Under the pieces are notes generated by a model that saw only the letters and a list, made by a program, of their open reading frames with translations, did not search any database and was not told the origin of the DNA. A DNA stretch of 64,000 nt from Nostoc flagelliforme FACHB-838. GTDB lineage: Bacteria; Cyanobacteriota; Cyanobacteriia; Cyanobacteriales; Nostocaceae. The position numbers and the translations under genes were made by a program. Positions 17,521 through 26,209 of the stretch are shown piece after piece. The stretch covers positions 1 through 64,000 of the forward strand of contig NZ_JACJSI010000023.1 of assembly GCF_014698065.1 (NCBI RefSeq). Reading direction: 5' to 3'. How positions within the stretch are numbered: position 1 is the first letter of the stretch; each line of letters starts with the position of its first letter.

Positions 17521-17854
17521 AGAAAAAATTATTGTGTAAATAAAACCTTAAAGTTTTAAATACAATTTCGATGTGAAAAACAGTATAGTGTGAAGGTAAA
17601 GCACAAGCCATGCTTAGATTATGGAATGATTAAAAAACTAAATATATTTATGGAATTTAGAGGTGTTTAAAGAATGGCTTTTGTGGCACTTTTTATTACT
17701 CTCACCAGAGCAAAATATAAAAGTTTTGCCTATATCATAGTTTTGCTTATTAAGGTTTTTTTAGAGGTTTTAATAGATATTTATTTTAATGGGTATTTAA
17801 TAGAATTTACTAAATATACTCAGCTTGATTGACAAAGACCTCACTATCTGATGA

Positions 17855-18025
17855 GTTATTTATCAGCTAATTGGGGCAACCATTACTGGTTTAACTAGTT
17901 TTAATAGCGCTAATGGGGCAACGCCAGAGTTCACGCTAATTCAGCTCTCAAATGGTACCTTCTACGGTACTGCCTTTTTTGGTGGTAGTTCTAATCTAGG
18001 GACTGTGTTTAAGTTTGTAATCTAG
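17855..18025 (+). pseudogene. C-terminal remnant of a GloVer-repeat protein
   Basis: The frame reads NGATPEFTLIQLSNGTFYG, then TAFFGGSSNLGTVFKFVI before a stop. This is one full unit of the tandem repeat called GloVer (a 'choice-of-anchor' extracellular repeat with G-x-GTVFK and LYGTxxxGG elements). An in-frame stop directly precedes it at 17852. Only the terminal repeat remains. Confidence 0.65.
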
Positions 18026-18599
18026 TTCCAAATTTAATCTGTCCGTAGAAAAATGGTAGGCGTTAAAATTTACGTTCTACTATTTTTCTAAAATAATCAA
18101 AATAAATCCCTGTGAGGTAAAAAATCAAAGTTTTGAAGCTTGTTTATCAAAGCTATACACAGCAGCTTGCAAATAACTGAGGTACAAAATGCAGGAATTA
18201 AAATCAGACAAAACAGTTTCAAACTCCTGCCAACGCTCTCTACGAGAGGCTAAAAGCGTAGCTTGCTTCTCTGTAAGAGTACGCGGACTCGCTACCCCTG
18301 CGCTATCCTGCCTGAAAACCCGTAGGTTTGTACTTCATGCAAAAGAAAACTGCTGTATATGAGAAGATTGAGGAAATTCTCAAAGTCAAGATTTGCAATC
18401 TAGCCTCTCCAACCAGAGATATTTAGTGTTATATAAATCTTAACATTAAGTTAACCTAACTTCATAATAATGGTATACAATGTATAACTTTACTACAGAT
18501 TCATAATTTGATTAACAATGATGTTAAAGCATGTTAAATTGTAGTAACTGTAAAATTTTAAAAAAGAGCAATTATAGTACACCATAGGAAAATTAGCAA

Positions 18600-19205
18600 A
18601 TGTTCAGACAAAGTTCTCACGAGAGAAACTTTTTCAAAGCTTTAACTGATAGTGCGGCGAAAGAATCTCACAAGTTAAGACTGGCATGTAAATCCTGTCT
18701 GGCTATTCTGGTTGAATCTGTACCTTTTTTGATTGCTTGTGCTGTATTCGTTAGCGTTATCAGCCTAAAAAGCCCTATCCTGCTCTTTTGCTTACTAGTT
18801 GGTAGTTTAATTGCAGTTATCAGCCAGCAAATTGGGCAGCAAGTGAATTTACCAAGGCGATCGCTAATAATATTACAAATTTTAGCAGCAGCCGTAATTC
18901 TGAGTTTGTATTGGTTAGACTGGTTTGCAGCCCCTGCACAAGCACAGTTTTTTGGGGAAGCTGAAAAGTTTTTCATAAAAAACTTAGCAGGAACAGATGC
19001 TGGTGGTAGTGATGCAGTAAGTTTGATATTTAATGTGTTGCGGGCGATTTACTTACTCTATATCGCAATTTCTCTAGTTGGTGTGATTAACGCGGTGCGT
19101 AAAGATGAAGATTGGCAAAGCATTGCCAGAACTCCCCTATTAGTAGTTGTTGCTGTTACCATTGCTGATGTACTCACACGCTTTGTAATTGGCTCACAGC
19201 CGTAA
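18600..19205 (+). CDS. VirB2/TrbC-like pilin candidate
   Basis: The 201-residue membrane protein has a long amino part with two hydrophobic segments (ESVPFLIACAVFVSVISL, LIILQILAAAVILSLYWLDWF), an AxA-type site (PAQAQFFG), and then two further segments (LIFNVLRAIYLLYIAISLVG and LLVVVAVTIADVLTRFVI). A cleavable leader followed by two helices is the layout of VirB2/TrbC pilins, though the leader here is unusually long. It is first in a same-strand run of nine genes whose later members are clearer type IV secretion homologues. The role is inferred mainly from gene order. Confidence 0.5.
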   Translation: MFRQSSHERNFFKALTDSAAKESHKLRLACKSCLAILVESVPFLIACAVFVSVISLKSPILLFCLLVGSLIAVISQQIGQQVNLPRRSLIILQILAAAVILSLYWLDWFAAPAQAQFFGEAEKFFIKNLAGTDAGGSDAVSLIFNVLRAIYLLYIAISLVGVINAVRKDEDWQSIARTPLLVVVAVTIADVLTRFVIGSQP

Positions 19206-19223
19206 ATTATTCAGATATTTCAA

Positions 19224-19595
19224 ATGTCTCAAGAGCGGGAACAAGAATTTCGTCCAGTCAATCAGGTTCTGGGAAGCCAACCTTCGTTAGGGCCAATTCC
19301 TGCCGATCAAATTCTTCCTTGGACAGTAATTGCCTTAGCCTCTTACTTTATTATTAATGGAATTTTTGGTGGGATTTTCCAAGAAGAGTTTCAAAAGTGG
19401 TTGTGGACAGTACTAATTACTGGTTGGGGAATAGGAACTTGGTGGATCTTAACTGGTGGTAGGAGTTGGAGTTTTCTAAGTAAATTTGTTGGCGTTCCCG
19501 CTTGGACAAGAGGCTTTGCTCGTTATCAAAGCTTATTGGAAGTTAACCATGAAGCAAAAAATCGGAAAACAAAGCGTCGGCATCGCCGGAAATGA
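19224..19595 (+). CDS. VirB3-like membrane protein
   Basis: The 123-residue protein has a polar amino end, two close hydrophobic segments (TVIALASYFIINGIFGGIF and WLWTVLITGWGIGTWWIL), and a very basic tail (AKNRKTKRRHRRK). Small size, paired helices and a position directly before the VirB4-like ATPase match VirB3/TraL. Its last 47 bases overlap the start of the ATPase gene in another frame, indicating tight co-translation. Confidence 0.5.
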   Translation: MSQEREQEFRPVNQVLGSQPSLGPIPADQILPWTVIALASYFIINGIFGGIFQEEFQKWLWTVLITGWGIGTWWILTGGRSWSFLSKFVGVPAWTRGFARYQSLLEVNHEAKNRKTKRRHRRK

Positions 19596-22296
19596 AAGTA
19601 GATTAACACCATTTGAAGATGCCTTGCACTTGGCGACAATGCTGCGCGTCGCAATAAATGGACGTGATATTGGTGCTTATCTTTTAACAAAAGGCACTCA
19701 AAAAGATCGGTTCTGCTTTGTTTTTGGTTTTGATTGTAAGGGAATTCATACCACCTTAAGACCTGAACAAATCGATACACTTTTTAATAATATTGAAGCC
19801 GGATTAAAAGACATCCCTAGCGGTGAAAGGATGACACTGCACTTGGGTTCTTTTAGCTCAGACAAAGAGCGGCAAAAAGAATTAGCAACACTAATCAGAA
19901 ATGCGCCATCACGAGATATTAAATATTTATTGATGGCGGAGAGAGCTAGAGTCAAGGAACTAACTATTTCTGGAATTCGTAAACCAAAATTTTTGCGGAT
20001 TTACGTTACTTATACGATTGAATCAAACTCGCAGCATGCAGATGATTGGATAGAAAAGCTTTTAGTTAAGGCTGAATCTTGGTGGTTGAAATTCAAAGGT
20101 GATCTTTCAGACGTAGAAAACCAACGCATTGAAACCCTGATTTCAAATGCTTATAAGCAGGGTTTTCTGCGTTGGGAACAAATTTTATCTAACCAAATGG
20201 GGTTAGATATTAAGCCTTTGAAAGCTGATGAACTCTGGGAGGAAATCTGGAGAAGGTTTAATGATACAGAAGCAATACCTATTCCCCAGTTAATGACTTT
20301 AGATGAACAAGGATTACACGAGGAAGTTAATTCTGATTTAGCTAGTACTAAACTACTTATAGACAATATTCACGGCACAACTTTGCTGATGGAGTCTAGT
20401 GTACCTTGTGCCGATCGCCGCTGGGTTAATGTTAACAATCGTTATATTGGCGCACTGTCATTTCTAGAGAAACCCGGAGGTTGGACTAATAAATCGACTC
20501 AACTGCGCTATTTATGGGAACTGTTGGCTAGAGAAACAGTAGTAGATACAGAAATTTTTTGTGAGTTGACTGCCGCAAATCCCGCAGTGGTGAAAACCAC
20601 TTTGCAACGAGTGCTGAAGCAGTCAAACATGACAACAATCATGGCTCAAGAAAAAAGTAAAACTATTGATGTCAATGCTCAATTAAAGTTGAAGAAATCG
20701 GTAGCGGCACAAGAACAATTATTTGAAGGTGCAGTCCCGATTTATACGAGTGTCGTCATTTTGGTACATCGTCCAAGTCTCGATAAATTAGATGAGGCGA
20801 CAAGATATATTGAAAACTGTTTTCAACGTCCAGCAAGGGTAATTAGGGAAACTGAATATGCTTGGAAAATTTGGCTGCAAACTCTACCGATAGTTTGGGA
20901 AGGTTTGTTAGCAACACCTTTCAACCGTCGCCAGCTATATTTAACAAGTGAAGTTCCCGGATTAATGCCTTTAGTTTTAACTAAAAGAGGTGATAAGCAA
21001 GGTTTTGAGTTGATTGCTGAAGAAGGCGGAACACCTGTACATTTAGACTTATTTAATCAACACAAAAATTTAGCTTTGTTTGCTACAACTCGTGCTGGTA
21101 AATCGGTGTTGGTATCAGGGATTTTAACTCAGGCTTTGGCACACGGCATTCCGGTTGTGGCGTTAGATTTTCCTAAACCTGATGGGACATCTACTTTCAC
21201 TGACTATACAGAGTTTATGGAGGGGAATGGAGCCTATTTTGATATTTCCAAACAATCGAATAACTTATTTGAACAGCCAGATTTACGATCGCTAGAACCA
21301 GAACAACAGCGCGATCGCTTTAACGATTATACTGCCTTCCTCGAATCAGCGTTAATGACAATGGTTTTAGGATCATCGACTGAAAGTCAAATTTTATCGC
21401 AAACCGTGCGATCGCTGCTTAACCTAGCTTTAGAAGCCTTCTTTAGAGATGAGGGGATCAAAGAGCGATATCGAGACGCAATGACGGAGGGATTTGGCAC
21501 TCTTGCTTGGCAGAAAACCCCTACCTTAAAAGATTTTCTCTTTTTCTGCTCACCCGAACATTTGCAGCTAAGTTCTTTAACTGGCAGAGTAGAAGACGCT
21601 CTGAGTCAAATTCAGCTGCGCTTACGATTTTGGCTTTCTAGCCGCGTCGGACAATCCATTTCTGCACCATCTAGCTTTCCTACCGATGCACAACTTTTAG
21701 TTTTTGCTCTGAGAAACCTATCAGATAGTGAAGATGCAGCCGTACTCTCCTTGAGTGCCTATTCAGCCGCACTACGACGTGCATTAAGTAGTCCGGCTTC
21801 CATATTCTTTATCGATGAAGCACCAATTTTGTTTGAATTTGAGCAAATTTCTGACTTAGTGGGCAGAATTTGTGCCAACGGCGCTAAAGCAGGTATTAGA
21901 GTCATCTTATCAGGACAAGATCCTGACACTATTGCTAAATCTAAAGCTGCATCTAAAATTTTGCAAAACTTGACAACACGATTGATTGGACGCATTCAGC
22001 CAGTTGCAGTAGATAGTTTTGCAGATATCTTGAAATATCCCCGCCAAGTTATTGCTCGTAATGCCTCAGAAAGCTTTTTTCCCCGCAAAGAAGGCGTTTA
22101 TAGTCAATGGCTACTAGATGATAATGGTAGCTATACGTTCTGCCGTTACTATCCAGGTTACGAACAATTGGCAGCAGTTGCTAATAACCCCTCTGAACAA
22201 ACTGCGCGTAGCAAAATGATGCAGTTTCACAGCGATAAATATGAAGCAATTTCTGCCTTTGCGCGTCAGTTAGTGGCAAATCTACGTAGTAGTTAA
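19549..22296 (+). CDS. VirB4/TraC-like type IV secretion ATPase
   Basis: The 915-residue protein has an N-terminal half of VirB4 type, a Walker A motif (ATTRAGKS, about residue 515), a Walker B (SIFFIDEAP, about 750), and the C-terminal segment KAGIRVILSGQDPDTIAKSK followed by LQNLTTRLIGR that is usual in VirB4/TraC. These ATPases power assembly of the secretion channel or pilus at the inner membrane. The frame is open back to 19486, but the ATG at 19549 gives a sensible start and a 47-base overlap with the VirB3-like gene. It is the best-supported member of the cluster. Confidence 0.82.
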   Translation: MKQKIGKQSVGIAGNESRLTPFEDALHLATMLRVAINGRDIGAYLLTKGTQKDRFCFVFGFDCKGIHTTLRPEQIDTLFNNIEAGLKDIPSGERMTLHLGSFSSDKERQKELATLIRNAPSRDIKYLLMAERARVKELTISGIRKPKFLRIYVTYTIESNSQHADDWIEKLLVKAESWWLKFKGDLSDVENQRIETLISNAYKQGFLRWEQILSNQMGLDIKPLKADELWEEIWRRFNDTEAIPIPQLMTLDEQGLHEEVNSDLASTKLLIDNIHGTTLLMESSVPCADRRWVNVNNRYIGALSFLEKPGGWTNKSTQLRYLWELLARETVVDTEIFCELTAANPAVVKTTLQRVLKQSNMTTIMAQEKSKTIDVNAQLKLKKSVAAQEQLFEGAVPIYTSVVILVHRPSLDKLDEATRYIENCFQRPARVIRETEYAWKIWLQTLPIVWEGLLATPFNRRQLYLTSEVPGLMPLVLTKRGDKQGFELIAEEGGTPVHLDLFNQHKNLALFATTRAGKSVLVSGILTQALAHGIPVVALDFPKPDGTSTFTDYTEFMEGNGAYFDISKQSNNLFEQPDLRSLEPEQQRDRFNDYTAFLESALMTMVLGSSTESQILSQTVRSLLNLALEAFFRDEGIKERYRDAMTEGFGTLAWQKTPTLKDFLFFCSPEHLQLSSLTGRVEDALSQIQLRLRFWLSSRVGQSISAPSSFPTDAQLLVFALRNLSDSEDAAVLSLSAYSAALRRALSSPASIFFIDEAPILFEFEQISDLVGRICANGAKAGIRVILSGQDPDTIAKSKAASKILQNLTTRLIGRIQPVAVDSFADILKYPRQVIARNASESFFPRKEGVYSQWLLDDNGSYTFCRYYPGYEQLAAVANNPSEQTARSKMMQFHSDKYEAISAFARQLVANLRSS

Positions 22297-22543
22297 TCGG
22301 GTTTTGCAAACAGTTAACAGTGAGTTAAAAACTATAAATCATAGTTCAAAACCAATACCGTTTAGTTAAGTATTTCTTCCTTATCTTCCTTCGCTTTCTT
22401 CTCTAAGAGACGCTATGCGTTGGCAGTTCGTTGAAAAAACTGACTTTGACAAAGAGTTAAGCCTTAATTGAAGCGTATTGAGTTAAAAAGTTAAATTTCT
22501 GACTCACTACATGATGTCGTTTACCTTTTTCAGGCACAGATAT

Positions 22544-23341
22544 ATGCGAAAAACTACCATTTTTACTTTTACTTTGTTATCCCTGGCAATCCTACCAGCG
22601 ATCGCACAAATTCAAACTGGATTAGGCGGCGTTTGGACTGATTTTCAAGCATATTCCACAGATTTGCAAAATTACCTTCAATATAATTTGAGCGACAATT
22701 TAAAGCCTGTAGAAACAGAAAGTCAAATTGCTCTTAATACTGACAAGGGAGAATTAAATATACCTAACCCCATCGCTGCGGGAAAACAAGTTCGGAATCA
22801 ATTGACTAACCCCTCTGCTCCTTACGACTCTAGAGCAAACCGCTTTGAGAATAATTCAGCAGTCTGGGGAAATTCAGTTAGTAATGAACTTAATCGTGTA
22901 ATTACCCGTGGAGTAGCAGTAGGTATTCTCGGAAGAAATGGACAAAATAGGGCAAAAGCGAAGTTAGAAAGTACTGAAGAATCTTTAAAGAATATTACAA
23001 AATTTGCTGATGATAATCAAATTGAAACAAAGATCCAGTCCCTTGCTAACAATACAGATATTGTAAAGAGTGGTATTGCCGGACTAGCAGAAGTGCTAGG
23101 TCTGACTCAATTACAAAATACTCAAATTCAACAAGAACAAGTAAAAATTGTAGCTGAAACATTTGCTCAGACAATACAAAATAATCAGTCTTTACAATAC
23201 TCAAACTTAAATTTGGCAAACATATCTCAGCAGTCGGAAGAGGCAAACCGCGCTCGGAGAGTAGAAACATCTACAGAAGCAGCGCGACTTTTACGAGCGA
23301 CTTCTCAAATGGATTTGTTTGGCAGAACAGTTAACAAGTAG
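22544..23341 (+). CDS. VirB5/TrbJ-like secreted protein candidate
   Basis: From the ATG at 22544, 265 residues begin with a classical signal peptide (MRKTTIFTFTLLSLAILPAIAQ). The mature part is helical and rich in Gln and Asn, with TQLQNTQIQQEQVKIVAETFAQ near 190-210 and no Cys. VirB5/TrbJ proteins are helical periplasmic pilus-tip proteins located between VirB4 and VirB6, which is exactly the position here. Sequence similarity cannot be shown by eye. Two earlier in-frame ATGs (22511 and 22514) exist but spoil the signal peptide. Confidence 0.5.
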   Translation: MRKTTIFTFTLLSLAILPAIAQIQTGLGGVWTDFQAYSTDLQNYLQYNLSDNLKPVETESQIALNTDKGELNIPNPIAAGKQVRNQLTNPSAPYDSRANRFENNSAVWGNSVSNELNRVITRGVAVGILGRNGQNRAKAKLESTEESLKNITKFADDNQIETKIQSLANNTDIVKSGIAGLAEVLGLTQLQNTQIQQEQVKIVAETFAQTIQNNQSLQYSNLNLANISQQSEEANRARRVETSTEAARLLRATSQMDLFGRTVNK

Positions 23342-23472
23342 GATTTTAGGAAAACAACTCTGATTTCTCAGATACTTTTTAAAATTCTTTAACTTTTAAC
23401 AACCTAAAAAAATCGGAAAAACAGTTTAATAGGTATACCCTACAAAATAAAAAAATAGCCCACAAACTAAAA

Positions 23473-24525
23473 ATGCAACTTGCTATTAAACTAATTTTTG
23501 CCCAAGTAGGCATTGATAGAGTTATCGATAATGGTACTGCAACTTCTCAAAGTATTGCCGAAGGTTGGGATAAACAATGGCTGGATTTATTACAAAATAA
23601 CACCAATAATAATTTGTATGGTTCGCTGACAAATCTGGGTATTTTTTTCGCGGTAGGAACCCTGTTATTTTTTATGATACAATTCCTCAAAGACTTAATA
23701 TCCTACGAATATACCCGTCCCATATCAGCTTTAATTTGGCCTTTCATAGTGGTAGTACTCTTAAGTAATTCAGGTAATGGAAGTATACTTTCTAATCTGA
23801 CTCTGGGAGTGCGGAATTTTTTAAACACTGCGAATCAGCAAGTATTGGTAACAGCAGATGCAAATAAAACTTACCAGCAAGCACTGAATATGAGTATTGC
23901 TGAAGAAGTAGCTGGTTCTTTTCTACGTCCTTGTCAATCGCTTACTGGCGAACAACAAAGTCAATGCTTTTTGAAAGCTGGCGACAAACTCAACGTTCTC
24001 TGGCGAAAATATAGAGACACTTATGGAAATAGAAGCTGGATAAATAGACTGCAAATTAAGGTAGATAATATCAAATATGGCACTGTTGGCAGTGTATCAG
24101 AAACCTCTTTTAATTCTCTTTTAGGTTCTACAGTCCAAACGAGCATCAAGAACTTTTTAGTTTCTTTACAATATGCCTTCCAGAACTTGATAGAAGCAAC
24201 TATGTTGTTAATAGCAGCTTTAGGGCCAATAGCTCTTGGTAGTTCTTTACTACCTGTAGCTGGCAAACCAATCTTTGCATGGCTGACTGGATTTCTATCT
24301 ATGGGAATTGCCAAAATTTCATTCAATATTATTGCTGTGCTAACTTCCGCAGTGATTGTAAATGGCCCAGGTCAAAATCCTAATGTTGACCCGGATTTAA
24401 TGTGGTTCATAATTTTTCTAGGAATATTAGCACCAATTTTATCTTTACTTGTGGCTGCTGCTGGTGGTTTTGCAGTCTTTGGTGCTATCAGTAATACGGC
24501 TTCTTTAGTAAAGGAAAGAATATAG
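23473..24525 (+). CDS. VirB6/TrbL-like polytopic membrane protein
   Basis: The 350-residue protein has hydrophobic segments near 50-70 (NLGIFFAVGTLLFFMIQFL), 80-98, 235-262 (TMLLIAALGPIALGSSLLP), 265-295 and 305-345. The GPIALGSSLLP...FAWLTGFLSMGIAKI stretch resembles the TrbL/VirB6 core. VirB6 forms part of the inner-membrane channel. Position after a VirB5-like gene and before VirB8-like genes supports the call. Two Cys (about 153 and 164) in the large periplasmic-type loop could form a disulfide. Confidence 0.6.
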   Translation: MQLAIKLIFAQVGIDRVIDNGTATSQSIAEGWDKQWLDLLQNNTNNNLYGSLTNLGIFFAVGTLLFFMIQFLKDLISYEYTRPISALIWPFIVVVLLSNSGNGSILSNLTLGVRNFLNTANQQVLVTADANKTYQQALNMSIAEEVAGSFLRPCQSLTGEQQSQCFLKAGDKLNVLWRKYRDTYGNRSWINRLQIKVDNIKYGTVGSVSETSFNSLLGSTVQTSIKNFLVSLQYAFQNLIEATMLLIAALGPIALGSSLLPVAGKPIFAWLTGFLSMGIAKISFNIIAVLTSAVIVNGPGQNPNVDPDLMWFIIFLGILAPILSLLVAAAGGFAVFGAISNTASLVKERI

Positions 24526-24629
24526 AAAACTCAAAATTAAAAATGAATAAGAAGCAAGTGACGTGACTGCTGACTATATAGAAATCGTCATATATAATAG
24601 CTAATTTTTTTGCAGTACGAGGTGATGAA

Positions 24630-25454
24630 ATGGTGCGTTTATTAGAAAAAAGACAAAGAACAGGAAGTGTTTTGACGATTTTTGCGATCGCCAGTTTCAG
24701 TGTACATATATTAATTTTATTTTTATTCTTATTACAAGGGCTAAATATTCGCCAACTCAGTTTGAGAAAACCTCCCAATTTTGTACAATTAATTGATGGT
24801 AAACCAGTTGCTAATATTGATGATTTAGCAAGAGAACCAGAAGCGATACGCCGATTTATCAGCAAAACGATGATATCAATGTTTAGCTGGTCTGGAACCT
24901 TACCACCACAAACTATTGAAGAAGTTGCAAACCCCAAATCAGATTTAGGAATACTTATTAGTACACCTCAAGGTAGTGGCCAAAAGATTAGTACCAGCAC
25001 CTGGGTAGCTAGTTTTGCGTTATCAGAAGACTTTCGCAAAGGTTTCTTAAGCACAGTTGCAGAAATGACACCGCCAGAGGTTTTCTCTGAAAATCCCAAT
25101 CAAGCAATGACATCACAATTAGTTATTAAACGGGTTTATCCACCTAAACAAATTGCACCAGGTAAATGGCAAGTGGGTATGGTAGCCGACTTAATTCAAA
25201 AAAACCGAGTTGGTGGTGCAAGACTTATCACTCCTTTTAACAAAGATTTTCTTGTACGTGCAGCAGATTATTTCGCTAATCCCCAAGCAGACAATAGCAC
25301 CGACTTACAAAAAGCAATTTATAGTGTCCGCTCTGATAGACTAGAAATTTATGAAATTCGGAACTTATGTTTGCTAGATAACTACAATAGCTCTAACCAA
25401 GATACATCAAAACAATGCGTAACTGGACAAACATCTGATAGCTTTATCAGATAA
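24630..25454 (+). CDS. VirB8-like bitopic membrane protein, first copy
   Basis: The 274-residue protein has a short cytoplasmic amino end, one hydrophobic segment (IFAIASFSVHILILFLFLLQG, about 17-37) and a soluble external domain. Markers shared with the next gene are FVQLIDGKP/LVQLVDGRT, PEAIRRFISKTM/PEAIRRFVGETM, FNKDFLVRA/FNKQILVRA and DRLEIYEI/ARLEIYNI. A single helix plus a globular domain of about 200 residues with a KWQVGMVADL-type strand is the VirB8/TrbF layout. A GAGGTGATGAA sequence overlaps the start region. Two Cys at the end may pair. Confidence 0.55.
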   Translation: MVRLLEKRQRTGSVLTIFAIASFSVHILILFLFLLQGLNIRQLSLRKPPNFVQLIDGKPVANIDDLAREPEAIRRFISKTMISMFSWSGTLPPQTIEEVANPKSDLGILISTPQGSGQKISTSTWVASFALSEDFRKGFLSTVAEMTPPEVFSENPNQAMTSQLVIKRVYPPKQIAPGKWQVGMVADLIQKNRVGGARLITPFNKDFLVRAADYFANPQADNSTDLQKAIYSVRSDRLEIYEIRNLCLLDNYNSSNQDTSKQCVTGQTSDSFIR

Positions 25455-25504
25455 TAGATTTCTAATTCACTGGGTCATAGTTCAATTTATATAATCAATT
25501 ATTA

Positions 25505-26209
25505 ATGCAATTACTCAAGCCAGAAAATAAGAAAAACAACCCCTTGCCAGCGTTGGCAGTAGGAACATTTGGTTTACATCTGTTAACCTTGCTTTTACTA
25601 ATATTTCACGGGTCTATGTTACAACAGTTAAGTCTGCAACTCACGCCTGAAAGTTTAGTGCAACTTGTTGATGGTCGCACTATAACCGTAGACCCTGAAC
25701 CAAACTTAAAGCGACAGCCAGAGGCTATTAGGCGGTTTGTTGGTGAAACTATGAGCTTAATGCTTACTTGGTCGCAAGAACAGCCGCCAACACAAGTCTG
25801 GGAAATTACCTCCCAACTAATAGCTGATGATTTTAAAGAAAAACTTAAGTCGGAACTTACTAATTTAAATCCAGATAGGCAATTTGAAAATGTTAATAGA
25901 GGAGCAGAGAATGTTTTAGTAATCCAAAAAATTTCTCAACCTACAGAAATAGGCAATGGAAGGTGGAAAATAGAGATACTTGCCAATCAATTAACTTTTA
26001 GCGGTTATGATAGGTTGGGAAAATCAGTTTCCTTTAATAAACAAATTTTAGTTAGAGCAATAGATGAGCCTGCAACTTCACTACCAAATGCGCCACTACC
26101 GTTGCACTTCGCAGCTTACCGCCTTGGTGAAGCCAGACTAGAAATTTATAATATATGTGAGATGAAAGATAACAATTGTTCTGGAAAACCAAACCAAGCT
26201 CTACCATGA
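25505..26209 (+). CDS. VirB8-like bitopic membrane protein, second copy
   Basis: This 234-residue protein is a tandem paralogue of the preceding gene, with the same single amino helix (LPALAVGTFGLHLLTLLLLIF), VQLVDGRT, PEAIRRFVGETM, GRWKIEILANQL and ARLEIYNI motifs, at an estimated 30-35% identity. Its stop overlaps the start of the VirB10-like gene (ATGA), so the two are co-translated. Two different VirB8-like subunits suggest a heteromeric inner-membrane ring. It ends in a short tail with a Cys pair. Confidence 0.55.
   Translation: MQLLKPENKKNNPLPALAVGTFGLHLLTLLLLIFHGSMLQQLSLQLTPESLVQLVDGRTITVDPEPNLKRQPEAIRRFVGETMSLMLTWSQEQPPTQVWEITSQLIADDFKEKLKSELTNLNPDRQFENVNRGAENVLVIQKISQPTEIGNGRWKIEILANQLTFSGYDRLGKSVSFNKQILVRAIDEPATSLPNAPLPLHFAAYRLGEARLEIYNICEMKDNNCSGKPNQALP

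Larger units (their letters stand above)
16583..18599. other. Two-kilobase gene graveyard without an intact gene
   Basis: No open frame of gene length was found on either strand. The stretch holds a possible small acidic ORF, a C-terminal DUF4114 remnant, a C-terminal GloVer-repeat remnant, a small hairpin near 17242 (AGCCGG/CCGGCT), and a palindromic-repeat patch near 18228-18290. The last 180 bases are AT-rich and probably hold the promoter of the downstream secretion-like cluster. Confidence 0.6.
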
